NCBI GenBank assembly: GCA_020831865.1
Contig: JAFIFT010000022.1
Location: 1 to 61,794, forward strand
Direction: 5' to 3'
DNA from: Legionellaceae bacterium
Lineage (GTDB): Bacteria > Pseudomonadota > Gammaproteobacteria > Legionellales > Legionellaceae
DNA length: 61,794 nt
In this document: in pieces, positions 1 through 7,244 of the stretch
How positions within the stretch are numbered: the stretch's first letter is position 1
Layout: each line of letters starts with the position of its first letter
The notes under the pieces: model-generated
What the model saw: only the letters and a program-made list of their open reading frames with translations
Told to the model about the DNA's origin: nothing
Database searches by the model: none
Made by a program: the position numbers and the translations under genes

Positions 1-2
1 TA

Positions 3-350
3 AAAGGCAAGCTGTTGCTTGATAGAGGTGCCTGGCTTATCCCGTGGGTGAGTGCAAGCGCGGGTGTTGGTTTTAACCGCGCCCATGATTTTACGAATAC
101 GCCCTTAATTTTTGAAGCACTGCCCAATAGCAACTTTACAAACCACACGAAAACCGCTTTTAGCTACACGCTGGGTGCCGGAGTGCAAAAAGCACTCAAT
201 GAACACTGGCAGGTAGGGGTGGGTTATGAGTTTGCCGATTGGGGTAAAAGCGAACTGGGTCGCGCTTTAGGACAGACCATGAATTCGGGGCTAGCGCTTA
301 ATCACCTCCGCACCAATGGCGTTTTATTGAATTTCACTTACATCGCATAA
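3..350 (+). CDS. Outer-membrane beta-barrel protein, C-terminal part
   Basis: The reading frame is open from the left edge, so the gene is cut at its 5' end and only the last 115 codons are seen. The visible protein alternates polar and hydrophobic residues in short strands (for example the stretch with AFSYTLGAGVQKAL and the next with WQVGVGYEFADWGKS). This is the usual pattern of the closing strands of a small porin-like or OmpA-like barrel, and it ends in a hydrophobic strand (GVLLNFTYIA). The stop lies 11 bp before the start of the downstream DUF1566 gene, so the two are probably cotranscribed. The exact family cannot be named from this fragment. Confidence 0.7.
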   Translation, partial: KGKLLLDRGAWLIPWVSASAGVGFNRAHDFTNTPLIFEALPNSNFTNHTKTAFSYTLGAGVQKALNEHWQVGVGYEFADWGKSELGRALGQTMNSGLALNHLRTNGVLLNFTYIA

Positions 351-361
351 GGACAAAGGCC

Positions 362-1855
362 ATGCTACGATACAGCAACAACATTTTTTTGAAGAGGATA
401 CTGGCTTGCTTGTGCTCAGTGTTCATGATGACAAGCATTTTTGCAGGAACCCCATTGTGGACCTTTGAACCGCTGACGGCCACCACGATTGCAGTGCCTG
501 CCAATGTCAGCGCTACAGTACAATACCGGGTCACCAACCAATCCAGCAAGCCGCACACCTTAACTATGCAGCCCGTTCGGGGCATTACGCAAATCACCAC
601 GGGTCTGGGTATTTGCGGCAATCCTTTTGTACTCAGGGGCAAGAATTCCTGCATCCTGTCTTTACAGATAAATGGTAGTCAGTTAAACGGCCCGGTTACG
701 GATGGCCCCGTGGTTTGCCAACAGGGGAGCCTGAATCAGTGTTATCGGCCAGGTAGCGCCAATATTTTGCGTATCACCCAGGCGCCACCGATAACGGATG
801 CGGTGATTACCGTCACCGGGTCTCCGTTAACACTCACGGTTAATGGCCAAACGGGGCAGCTCACGATTAACAACACGTCAACGCAATTGGCGGCTACCAA
901 CATCATCTCGAATTTCACAGGCACGGCGTTGGATGGCAATGTCACTGAGACAGGGAATACCTGTGCGAATGTGCCGCCAGGAGGCAGTTGCACACTGACG
1001 TACACGCCAGGCGACACGGTGGTGCCACAAACCAATTTCACCATCCAGGGCACCAATACCAATGAGCTGACGGCAGCCATTGCCATTCAATCAGGTATTA
1101 CGTTAACCGGGATCGTTCCAGCTTCAGGGCCGAGCTCGGGAGGAACAGGTTTTACCTTAACTGGAACCGGGTTAACGGGTGCGACAAGCGTCACCTTTGG
1201 CGGGATAGCGGCGACGAGTGTTCATGTGGTCGATTCTACGACGGTGACTGGCGTCACTCCCGCCCATGAGGTCGGGGCTGTGGATGTGGTCATTGACACA
1301 CCGGCAGGTGGGGCAACACTGGTTAATGGCTATACTTACGTGGCCACCGCAGTCGGGCAACCGGCTTTTGGTGGGACGATTGCTTGTCTGAACGAAGGTA
1401 TCAATAATCTGATTGCCGCCACGGCCGATAACGGTACACTCATTCAATGGGGAGGATTGGGGACAGTGGTTGATGCTTCAAGTACTACCGATGGCGCCAG
1501 CAATACCGCGGCCATTGTTACTGCGCTTGGGGATAATGGCGACACACCTTATGCGGCACAACTGTGTAATGACTTTGCGGTGGATTCGCAGGGTAATACT
1601 CCTTGCGAGGGAGGAAATACCTGCTATGATGGTTGGTTCCTGCCGGCTGTAAATAACGAAGGCTCGGGTCAACTTAACTGCCTATATACAAATCGTGGCA
1701 CTATAGGCGGTTTCGCCACCACGTTTTACTGGAGTTCTTCGGAGAGCAATGCGAACGGCGCCTGGTTCCATGGCTTCAGCCTTGCCGGCCAGATCAGCGT
1801 CCTCCAGAAGGACAGCCTTACTCGGGTTAGGTGTGTCCGGGTTTTTACCCCTTAA
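362..1855 (+). CDS. Secreted IPT/TIG + DUF1566 protein, likely DGR variable protein
   Basis: A 497-aa protein with a Sec signal peptide (about residues 1-28, ending near SIFAG). An N-terminal region of extracellular beta type follows, then an IPT/TIG Ig-like domain (about residues 243-325), then a C-terminal DUF1566 (Lcl-type, C-type-lectin-like) domain from about residue 340. The C-terminal domain has the typical DGWFLPAVNN and FYWSSSE motifs and ends RVRCVRVF. The ATG is preceded by a good ribosome site (AAGGACAAAGG). Domains of this fold are known targets of diversity-generating retroelements, including the Legionella lipoprotein LdtA. Codons between YWSSSE and RVRCVR are almost all NNC or NNT at exposed positions, as expected from adenine-mutagenised AAC/AAT template codons. 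An avd gene follows. No lipobox is seen, so surface anchoring is unclear. Confidence 0.85.
   Translation: MLRYSNNIFLKRILACLCSVFMMTSIFAGTPLWTFEPLTATTIAVPANVSATVQYRVTNQSSKPHTLTMQPVRGITQITTGLGICGNPFVLRGKNSCILSLQINGSQLNGPVTDGPVVCQQGSLNQCYRPGSANILRITQAPPITDAVITVTGSPLTLTVNGQTGQLTINNTSTQLAATNIISNFTGTALDGNVTETGNTCANVPPGGSCTLTYTPGDTVVPQTNFTIQGTNTNELTAAIAIQSGITLTGIVPASGPSSGGTGFTLTGTGLTGATSVTFGGIAATSVHVVDSTTVTGVTPAHEVGAVDVVIDTPAGGATLVNGYTYVATAVGQPAFGGTIACLNEGINNLIAATADNGTLIQWGGLGTVVDASSTTDGASNTAAIVTALGDNGDTPYAAQLCNDFAVDSQGNTPCEGGNTCYDGWFLPAVNNEGSGQLNCLYTNRGTIGGFATTFYWSSSESNANGAWFHGFSLAGQISVLQKDSLTRVRCVRVFTP
1727..1840 (+). other. Putative DGR variable region (VR)
   Basis: This is the 3' end of the DUF1566 gene, from the codons for YWSSSE to RVRCVR. 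Between them the positions that vary in related DGR targets carry AGC, AAT, AAC, GGC, TTC, CAT, GGC, AGC, CTT, GCC, ATC, AGC, GTC, CTC, GAC, AGC, CTT and ACT, so every one is NNY. The framework codons (GCC, TGG, TTC, GGC, CAG, AAG, CGG) are interspersed. Replacing A of AAC/AAT codons by any base would give this set. No template repeat is found in the window, so the call rests on codon pattern, fold and the neighbouring avd gene. Confidence 0.7.
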
Positions 1856-1877
1856 CCCCTTTATCCCTTTTCTTTTG

Positions 1878-1894
1878 AGGCAGCGCAGCTGCCT
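1878..1894. repeat. Small hairpin just downstream of the VR gene
   Basis: AGGCAGC and GCTGCCT form a perfect 7-bp stem with a 3-base loop (GCA), starting 22 bp after the stop codon and before avd. There is no following T-run, so it is a poor intrinsic terminator. DGRs often have a hairpin or cruciform shortly after the VR that promotes mutagenic homing; position and size fit that role, but this is inference. Confidence 0.5.
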
Positions 1895-1933
1895 AATGAT
1901 TTATTTAAAGACGAATGATTTGGATTTTGGCGA

Positions 1934-2275
1934 ATGGCTTTCTATACGGAGTTACCGGTTTATAAGGACAGTTACCAGTTAGTGTTAAAGGTGTTTGAGA
2001 TAACCCGTGATTTTCCAAGAGAATATCGATATACACTGGGTCAGGATATGAAGCGCGATGCCCTTCATTTGCTTCGTTGTATTTACCGGGCCAACAAACA
2101 TCAAAACAGAGTGGAGCATTTGCAGGTGTTTTTAGATGAGATGGAGTTATTGAAACTGGAAATTCGCCTGTGTGTCGAGATGAAGCTGATATCACTTAAG
2201 AGGCAAGCCCTGTTAAGTGAACTCTTGGTACGTATAGGCAAACAGATGGCCGGCTGGCATAATGCCAGTCGATAA
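1934..2275 (+). CDS. avd: Avd-like four-helix bundle protein (DGR accessory)
   Basis: A 113-aa, basic, all-alpha protein of the four-helix-bundle family that contains the bacterial accessory variability determinant (Avd). Recognisable family blocks are LPVYKDSYQLVLKVF, then FPREYRYTLGQDMKRDALHL, then IYRANK, the stretch ELLKLEIRLCVEMKLISLK, and the end GKQMAGWHNASR. In characterised DGRs Avd forms a pentameric barrel that binds the reverse transcriptase and template RNA and is needed for mutagenic homing. Here it lies 78 bp after a DUF1566 gene with a VR-like 3' end, which supports a DGR role. No reverse transcriptase or template repeat follows; the next gene is a glycosyltransferase. It either works with an RT encoded elsewhere or is a relic. 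The ATG lacks a strong ribosome site. Confidence 0.88.
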   Translation: MAFYTELPVYKDSYQLVLKVFEITRDFPREYRYTLGQDMKRDALHLLRCIYRANKHQNRVEHLQVFLDEMELLKLEIRLCVEMKLISLKRQALLSELLVRIGKQMAGWHNASR

Positions 2276-2612
2276 GCCAGAATCATGAATGTTATGGTAT
2301 TCATGAGCGAGCATGCTTTTGTTTAAAAGCGATAAAGGGACTGCTGTTTTGGCAGTTGATTTGTGTCAGCACAAGGAGCCTTGTGCTGACACAAACGCCT
2401 TTATTCATTGTTTAGGACAGTGACGTGGTCAATGGGCGCGTCAGGTGCGCGATCATGCCATAGTAGCGCGCTTGTCCTGGAATTGGTCTTGAGCGTCAGG
2501 AGGGGACGGGCTTTCACTTGCTGTGATCCAGTGGCTATCATGCCGGATTGTGGCAGAAAGTGATTGACAATTTTGTGGCTAAGCGTACAAAATTAGCGTT
2601 TTTGATTTTTGG
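2276..2612. other. Intergenic region after avd; two hairpins, no RT or TR
   Basis: This 337-bp stretch has no convincing gene. It holds an 8-bp inverted repeat (TCATGAAT at 2283 and ATTCATGA at 2299) and a perfect 15-bp hairpin described separately. I looked here for an AAC-rich copy of the variable region and found none. Confidence 0.6.
2361..2394. terminator. Perfect 15-bp hairpin, terminator-like
   Basis: TTGTGTCAGCACAAG (2361-2375) and its exact complement (2380-2394) enclose the loop GAGC. It lies about 85 bp after avd and 230 bp before the next gene. There is no long U-run on either side, so it could be a weak bidirectional terminator or an RNA-stabilising structure. Confidence 0.55.
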
Positions 2613-2621
2613 ATGTTCCCC

Positions 2622-3581
2622 ATGAAGAAGCCTTTGCTGTCGGACTGCCTGATTTCCTGCGTGGTGCCGGTGTACAATGAAGAAGCGGTCATCGATCGAT
2701 TTGTACCGGCATTGGCACAGACTCTGCAGGCAACGGGATATCGTTTTGAAATGCTGTTCATTGATGATGGTAGCAGCGACAGGACAGCGCTCATTCTGCG
2801 GTCATACAAGGAGCAATTTCCCATACGCTATTTGCGCTTTAGTCGCAATTTTGGCAAGGAGAAGGCCTTAAGTGCCGGTCTGGATTATGCCAATGGTGAT
2901 GCTGTTATCCTTCTGGATGGGGATTTTCAACATCCATTGGACTTGATTCCTGCGTTTCTCGATAAGTGGCAGGAAGGCTATGATATGGTGTATGGGGTGC
3001 GTCAGAACCGACAGGATGAGTCGCGTTTCAAAAGATGGTGTACCGCTGTTTTTTACCGTTTGACGTCTAAAATTATTCGTATCAATATTCCGCCTAATGC
3101 CGGCGATTTTCGTTTGCTGGATAAAAAAACCGTCCATGCCCTGCGCCAGCTGCCGGAACGAAACCGTTTCATGAAAGGTTTGTACAGTTGGGTGGGTTTT
3201 AAGCAATACGCCATCCCTTTTAGCGTGCAACCACGAGCGGGTGGCTATTCGCAGTGGAATTTTTATTCCCTGCTGGACTTGGCTATTACCGGTATTACCT
3301 CCTTTACTGCCTTTCCGCTCCGTGTCATGGCTTTGGGGGGAATTGCCACTGCCAGTATCGCTTTTCTTTATGCGCTATGGATCATCCTGAGCACCTTGTT
3401 GTTTGGTATTTCAACGCCTGGTTGGGCAACCATTGTGACTATTATTACCTTTTTTGGTGGATTACAGTTATTTGCCATGGGGATTGTGGGGGAGTATATT
3501 GCCCGGATTTTTGATGAGGTGAAGTTACGCCCACACTACCTTATTGATGAGGAAGCCAGTTTTGACAGCCTTGCTTCCTAG
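2622..3581 (+). CDS. Family 2 glycosyltransferase (polyprenyl-phosphate sugar synthase, GtrB/ArnC/FlmF-like)
   Basis: A 319-aa protein with an N-terminal GT-A domain (CVVPVYNEE near residue 14, FIDDGSSDRT near 45, ILLDGDFQHP near 95), a central region with AGDFRLLDKK, and two C-terminal membrane helices (about 230-260 and 265-290). This is the architecture of GtrB/DPM1/ArnC enzymes, which load a sugar from a nucleotide donor onto undecaprenyl phosphate at the inner membrane. The ATG at 2622 has GGA 8 bases upstream and is preferred over 2613. Its end overlaps gtrA, and a YdjC-type deacetylase and an ArnT-like transferase follow. The substrate sugar is not visible from sequence. Confidence 0.9.
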   Translation: MKKPLLSDCLISCVVPVYNEEAVIDRFVPALAQTLQATGYRFEMLFIDDGSSDRTALILRSYKEQFPIRYLRFSRNFGKEKALSAGLDYANGDAVILLDGDFQHPLDLIPAFLDKWQEGYDMVYGVRQNRQDESRFKRWCTAVFYRLTSKIIRINIPPNAGDFRLLDKKTVHALRQLPERNRFMKGLYSWVGFKQYAIPFSVQPRAGGYSQWNFYSLLDLAITGITSFTAFPLRVMALGGIATASIAFLYALWIILSTLLFGISTPGWATIVTIITFFGGLQLFAMGIVGEYIARIFDEVKLRPHYLIDEEASFDSLAS

Positions 3582-3942
3582 ATTGTTTTATTTTGCGCTG
3601 ACGGGGGGGCTGGCGGCGCTGGTGCATATCAGTGTCGTATATTGGCTGGTCAGTCGACAGGGATGGCTGCCGTTATCGGCTAATCTGTGCGCCTTCCTGT
3701 TCGCTTTTCAGCTGAGTTTTTTGGGCCATCGCTATTTTACTTTTCACAATCTGCCGGAGCAAAAGCGTTTGCGTTTCCCCCATTATTTTCTGATTGCCGT
3801 CTCGGCCTGTCTGTTGAATGAGTTAGCGTATTATCTGTTGTTGCACTTTACCTCCTTGTCTTATCTGACCGCCTTGATCATGGTATTGCTGGGGGTGGCC
3901 GTATATACTTTTAGCGCGTCCCGTTATTGGGCCTGTCGATGA
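3547..3942 (+). CDS. GtrA-like family membrane protein (lipid-linked sugar flippase)
   Basis: A 131-aa protein with four predicted membrane helices (starting near LFYFALTGGLAALVHI, LSANLCAFLFAFQLSFLGHRY, YFLIAVSACLLNELAYYLL, and LTALIMVLLGVAVYTFSASRYW), the standard GtrA-like layout. Family members are thought to flip undecaprenyl-phosphate sugars across the inner membrane. The gene overlaps the end of the GT2 gene by 35 bp, so translation is probably coupled, and its 3' end overlaps the convergent deacetylase gene by 32 bp. ATG 3547 is chosen over the TTG just before it. Confidence 0.85.
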   Translation: MRKPVLTALLPRLFYFALTGGLAALVHISVVYWLVSRQGWLPLSANLCAFLFAFQLSFLGHRYFTFHNLPEQKRLRFPHYFLIAVSACLLNELAYYLLLHFTSLSYLTALIMVLLGVAVYTFSASRYWACR

Positions 3943-4702
3943 CGGATGCTTCTGCCGCTTTGTTTGCGAGGTAGTGGTATTCCCGTTGTCGGCTGGCACT
4001 GATGGCATCGACCGCGGTATCAGGCAACCCGGGGTGACACATGATGAGCGCACCATCTACAGCTGTTTCCAGCCAGCGGCTGAACAAGTGAGAGAAATCC
4101 CGTTGCAAACTAAAGTCATAAATACCGGCAAATTGCGGATTATGCGGAATGTGTAGCTTCTGTAATTGTTGCTGGAAGCTATTGCCGCCCAGATATTGCA
4201 AGGCCAGGGTTTTCCAGCGAAACTCCGGTAAAATGACGGTGGGTGCGGTTGCGCGCAGCCACAGGCCGGAATCACGAAAACGTTCCTGATAGCATTCCAG
4301 TAATAGTTCACGAATGCCGGCCAACTGATGGACGTGCTGATGCCCATCGATGAAGTCTGGTAAACGGCCCATCTGCTGGCTGAAGTGCTCTAACTGCGCG
4401 CTGAGCTCGGCTTTAATCCAGGCGCTGTCGAGACGGCGCAGGCAGGATGCGGCTATCAGTCGGTGCAGAGAGGGAAACACGCGTTTGGGACGACTTAAGG
4501 AAAACCCCTCGGTCAGATTGAAGTGCAAGCCTGTTTGCACAGGCAGGGTTAAGGCCCGTAGCGCACGCGCCGACTCTGGCCAGTCGGGGAAATTGACCAT
4601 ACAACTGGTTGCCTGTAGTGCTCCTTTTTGAATCAGTTGTCGAATGCCTTGAGAAATGCCGGCATTTAGCCCATAATCATCAGCGCAAATTATAACCGAC
4701 AT
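3911..4702 (-). CDS. YdjC/HpnK/NaxD-family carbohydrate deacetylase
   Basis: A 263-aa protein that starts MSVIICADDYGLNAG, the N-terminal ADD(F/Y)G metal-binding motif of the ChbG/HpnK family. HFNLTEG (near residue 63) and DGHQHVH (near residue 120) supply further metal ligands. Family enzymes remove N-acetyl groups from chitooligosaccharides, hopanoid N-acetylglucosamine, or, for NaxD of Francisella and Bordetella, from undecaprenyl-phosphate N-acetyl-hexosamine before transfer to lipid A. The neighbours here (GT2, GtrA and an ArnT-like enzyme) favour the NaxD role over HpnK. The start at 4702 fits the family N-terminus and has GGCAGG upstream. It is divergent from the GT39 gene, with only 13 bp between start codons. 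Confidence 0.85.
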   Translation of the reverse strand: MSVIICADDYGLNAGISQGIRQLIQKGALQATSCMVNFPDWPESARALRALTLPVQTGLHFNLTEGFSLSRPKRVFPSLHRLIAASCLRRLDSAWIKAELSAQLEHFSQQMGRLPDFIDGHQHVHQLAGIRELLLECYQERFRDSGLWLRATAPTVILPEFRWKTLALQYLGGNSFQQQLQKLHIPHNPQFAGIYDFSLQRDFSHLFSRWLETAVDGALIMCHPGLPDTAVDAISASRQREYHYLANKAAEASVIDRPNNGTR

Positions 4703-4715
4703 CGAATTGCCTGCC

Positions 4716-6260
4716 ATGCCCAACATTGCCCTATCATATCCTGAGCAGCAAAAAAATGTAACTGCTGCTATCAATCGTCAGACGCATGATTATTTCTGGC
4801 TGTTTATTATCCTGCACACGCTGTTCTGGACGATAGGACCGGCGCTACTGCGGCCCAGCTTGCCACACGACACGCTGGAAGGCATTAGCTGGGGGTTGCA
4901 GTGGCAGTGGGGCTACAGTAAGCATCCTTTTCTCACAGCCTGGCTGTGCGCTCTTGCTTCTCAACTGGGTGGGGGGCCTGGCTGGCCGGTATACCTGCTG
5001 GCTCAGTTAGCAATTTCTCTGACGTTTTGGGCGGTGTGGCAGTTGGCTCGCCAGATGCTGGCTGCTGTTCCAGCCCTGGTGGCAGCTTTATTGCTGGAAG
5101 GTATCCTTTTTTATAATATTAACAGTTTCAACCTGACACCCGACAGCTTACAATCGCCTGTCTGGGCTTTGTTAAGTCTGTTTTTTTACAAGGCGCTGCG
5201 TTGGCAAAAAAAAAGCGATTGGTTGTTGAGTGGTGCTCTGGCTGCGTTGGCGGTTTGTACCAAATATCAGGCCGTCCTGATGCTGTTGCCGCTGTTTGCG
5301 TTCAGTCTGGTGAATCCGTTGGCGCGCAGCCGCTACCGACAGCCTGGTATCTGGCTTGCCTTGAGTCTGTTTGCTGTGTTGCTCATTCCGCATGGGTACT
5401 GGTTATATCACCACGATCTGATCACAGTTCGTTACGCCAGCTCCACGCCAGCTGAATATACCCCTCATCCGGGTATTTGGGCGCATTTGCGCTATCCCCT
5501 CGATTTAATCGCTAAGAGCCTGGGGTATACTGCGCCGCTTCTGTTGTTAATCTGGCCATTTTACCGCTCATGCTCTGGCAAAAGTCCCTTTAACGAGTTT
5601 GACCGTCAGTTTTTAGGCTTTGTGGGGCTCGGGCCCTGGATACTGACACTGGGGTTGTGCCTGCTGAGCGGAGGCCATTTTCCGGCGCGATGGCTGACCC
5701 CCTATTTTTTCCTCAGTGGTCTCTTGCTCTTTCATTTTATATCTGTTCCTCTGACCCGTCGGCAATTGATGCAGTTTGCGCTCAGTTTGCTGTTGCTTTC
5801 TACGGTGCTCTTTAGTGCACGGATGCTCAGTTTTAGCGTGTACGGCCGGCCGGAAAGTGATGCTTTTCTGCCCAATCAGGCAATCGCTGCCCGCCTGCAA
5901 CAACTCTGGGAGGAAAAATATCATAGCCCTTTGCCATATCTGGCAGGTTCTCATTATTTGGTCGCTCTGGTTACCCCTTATTTTCAGCAGCCCGTACAAC
6001 CCTTTTTTAGCTGGAATAAGCAAGACAGCCCCTGGATTGATGAACGGGAGCTACGTCGCCAGGGTGCCATTTTTATATGGGATAGGAAGCAACAATATGT
6101 CTGGGATGCCAGCAGTCGTCAATATAGTCAGTTACCGGCAGCGGTACTGGCTGATTATCCTGCTCTGCAACGCCTACCTGATTTACATGTCCCCCGTGCC
6201 CGCGGTGTTGGCCAGGCGGTCACCATAGGTGTGGCTATTCTGCCGCCACAACAACCCTGA
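4716..6260 (+). CDS. ArnT/GT39-type lipid-linked sugar transferase
   Basis: A 514-aa integral membrane protein with about eleven hydrophobic segments and a C-terminal periplasmic part. The first loop has the acidic motif PHDTLEGISWGLQW followed by GYSKHPFLTAWL, typical of PMT_2/ArnT-like enzymes that take a sugar from a polyprenyl phosphate donor on the periplasmic side. In the Francisella FlmK and Salmonella ArnT pathways the acceptor is lipid A. The context (GT2, flippase, deacetylase) suggests lipid A or another envelope glycan is modified with an amino sugar. ATG 4716 is preferred over the TTG at 4707; no clear ribosome site is seen for either. Confidence 0.85.
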   Translation: MPNIALSYPEQQKNVTAAINRQTHDYFWLFIILHTLFWTIGPALLRPSLPHDTLEGISWGLQWQWGYSKHPFLTAWLCALASQLGGGPGWPVYLLAQLAISLTFWAVWQLARQMLAAVPALVAALLLEGILFYNINSFNLTPDSLQSPVWALLSLFFYKALRWQKKSDWLLSGALAALAVCTKYQAVLMLLPLFAFSLVNPLARSRYRQPGIWLALSLFAVLLIPHGYWLYHHDLITVRYASSTPAEYTPHPGIWAHLRYPLDLIAKSLGYTAPLLLLIWPFYRSCSGKSPFNEFDRQFLGFVGLGPWILTLGLCLLSGGHFPARWLTPYFFLSGLLLFHFISVPLTRRQLMQFALSLLLLSTVLFSARMLSFSVYGRPESDAFLPNQAIAARLQQLWEEKYHSPLPYLAGSHYLVALVTPYFQQPVQPFFSWNKQDSPWIDERELRRQGAIFIWDRKQQYVWDASSRQYSQLPAAVLADYPALQRLPDLHVPRARGVGQAVTIGVAILPPQQP

Positions 6261-6275
6261 ACCGATATCTGTCTT

Positions 6276-6445
6276 CAGGGTAAACGCATCTAAACGTGCA
6301 TTGTAAAGTCAAAATGTCTACGTACTGCGCTTTATGCGCGGAATCCAGCTCCGCTCGCCATCCTCGTTTGGATGCTGTGCATAAAGCGCGGTACGTAGGT
6401 AAAAATAAGACTTTTAGTGTTCAAAATTTAAATGCATCTACTCTG
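6276..6445. mobile_element. MITE-like element, copy A
   Basis: A 170-bp element with imperfect terminal inverted repeats, left CAGGGTAAACGCATCT and right end AAATGCATCTACTCTG. It is similar over its whole length to copy B at 21534-21706. The flanking 10-mers (6266-6275 and 6446-6455) agree at 7 of 10 positions (ATCTGTC), a decayed target duplication. Inside is a near-perfect 20-bp inverted repeat (6318-6337 with 6379-6398, one mismatch). It has no credible coding capacity. It sits between the GT39 gene and surf1. Confidence 0.85.
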
Positions 6446-6533
6446 GATCTGTCCCTTGCGCATCGCTACCGTGTTGTGCATTATTGTGATACAATCGCGC
6501 CCATTCGTGAGATGATGGGTTCCTGGTGTCGCT

Positions 6534-7244
6534 TTGTTGGTACGCATAGTTCAGAATAAATGGTTTTTACTGTTGCTGACCGTAGTCTTTGTCGCTTTAT
6601 TTGTTCGTCTGGGCATCTGGCAGATTCAACGTGGCCAGGTGAAGGAGCAAATGCAGCGGGCGCAACAGGAAGCCCAAAGGCAAGCGCTGGTGCCCTTGGC
6701 GTCTCTGGGCTCGCCTCAGGCCTACCAGGCGGTCAGTATGCAAGGGTATTTTGGTTCGCAAGTGATTTTGCTCGATAATCAGCATTGGCAGCACCGTTTT
6801 GGTTACCGCGTGTTCTCCCCCTTTTATAGTGACGATGGGCAAGTGATACTGGTTGATCGGGGTTGGGTTGCCGGTGATCCGTCTCGTCGGACTTTTCCCG
6901 AAATCCTGGTGCCGCCAGGACATCAGACGGTGTTAGGGCAGGTGTGGTATCCGGCACTGCGCAGTTGGAATATCGGGCCGCAGCTTGAGAAAAAAAATGC
7001 GCACTTGCTGATTATAGAACAAGCAGACCCAGCCCTAACCCGCGATTTTTTGCAACAAACACCGACCGCTTTTTTGTTGCGCCTGGCTGAGGAGAACCCC
7101 TACGGTTTTGTCCGTGAATGGCCAGAGCAACGTTTTAGCCCCCAGCGTCACTATGGCTATGCCGTGCAATGGTTTGCCATGGCCTTGACGTTGATCATCC
7201 TTTATATTGTGTTAAACAGGCGTAAGAACAATGCAATCAAATAA
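6534..7244 (+). CDS. surf1: SURF1 family cytochrome oxidase assembly protein
   Basis: A 236-aa protein with a membrane helix at each end (about residues 10-27 and 210-229) and the intervening SURF1 domain. Visible family motifs are GIWQIQRG right after the first helix, VILLDNQHWQHRFGYRVFSPF (residues about 75-95) and VILVDRGWVAGD. SURF1 helps insert heme a into subunit I of aa3-type oxidases. An upstream stop leaves TTG 6534 or TTG 6537 as the only start choices, so a non-ATG start is very likely. The next gene overlaps its end by 14 bp. The usual upstream oxidase structural genes are not present. Confidence 0.93.
   Translation: MLVRIVQNKWFLLLLTVVFVALFVRLGIWQIQRGQVKEQMQRAQQEAQRQALVPLASLGSPQAYQAVSMQGYFGSQVILLDNQHWQHRFGYRVFSPFYSDDGQVILVDRGWVAGDPSRRTFPEILVPPGHQTVLGQVWYPALRSWNIGPQLEKKNAHLLIIEQADPALTRDFLQQTPTAFLLRLAEENPYGFVREWPEQRFSPQRHYGYAVQWFAMALTLIILYIVLNRRKNNAIK

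Noticed and set aside
6296-6559. An 87-codon reading frame upstream of surf1
   Set aside because: It runs through the MITE and has no coding signature; surf1 starts in another frame.
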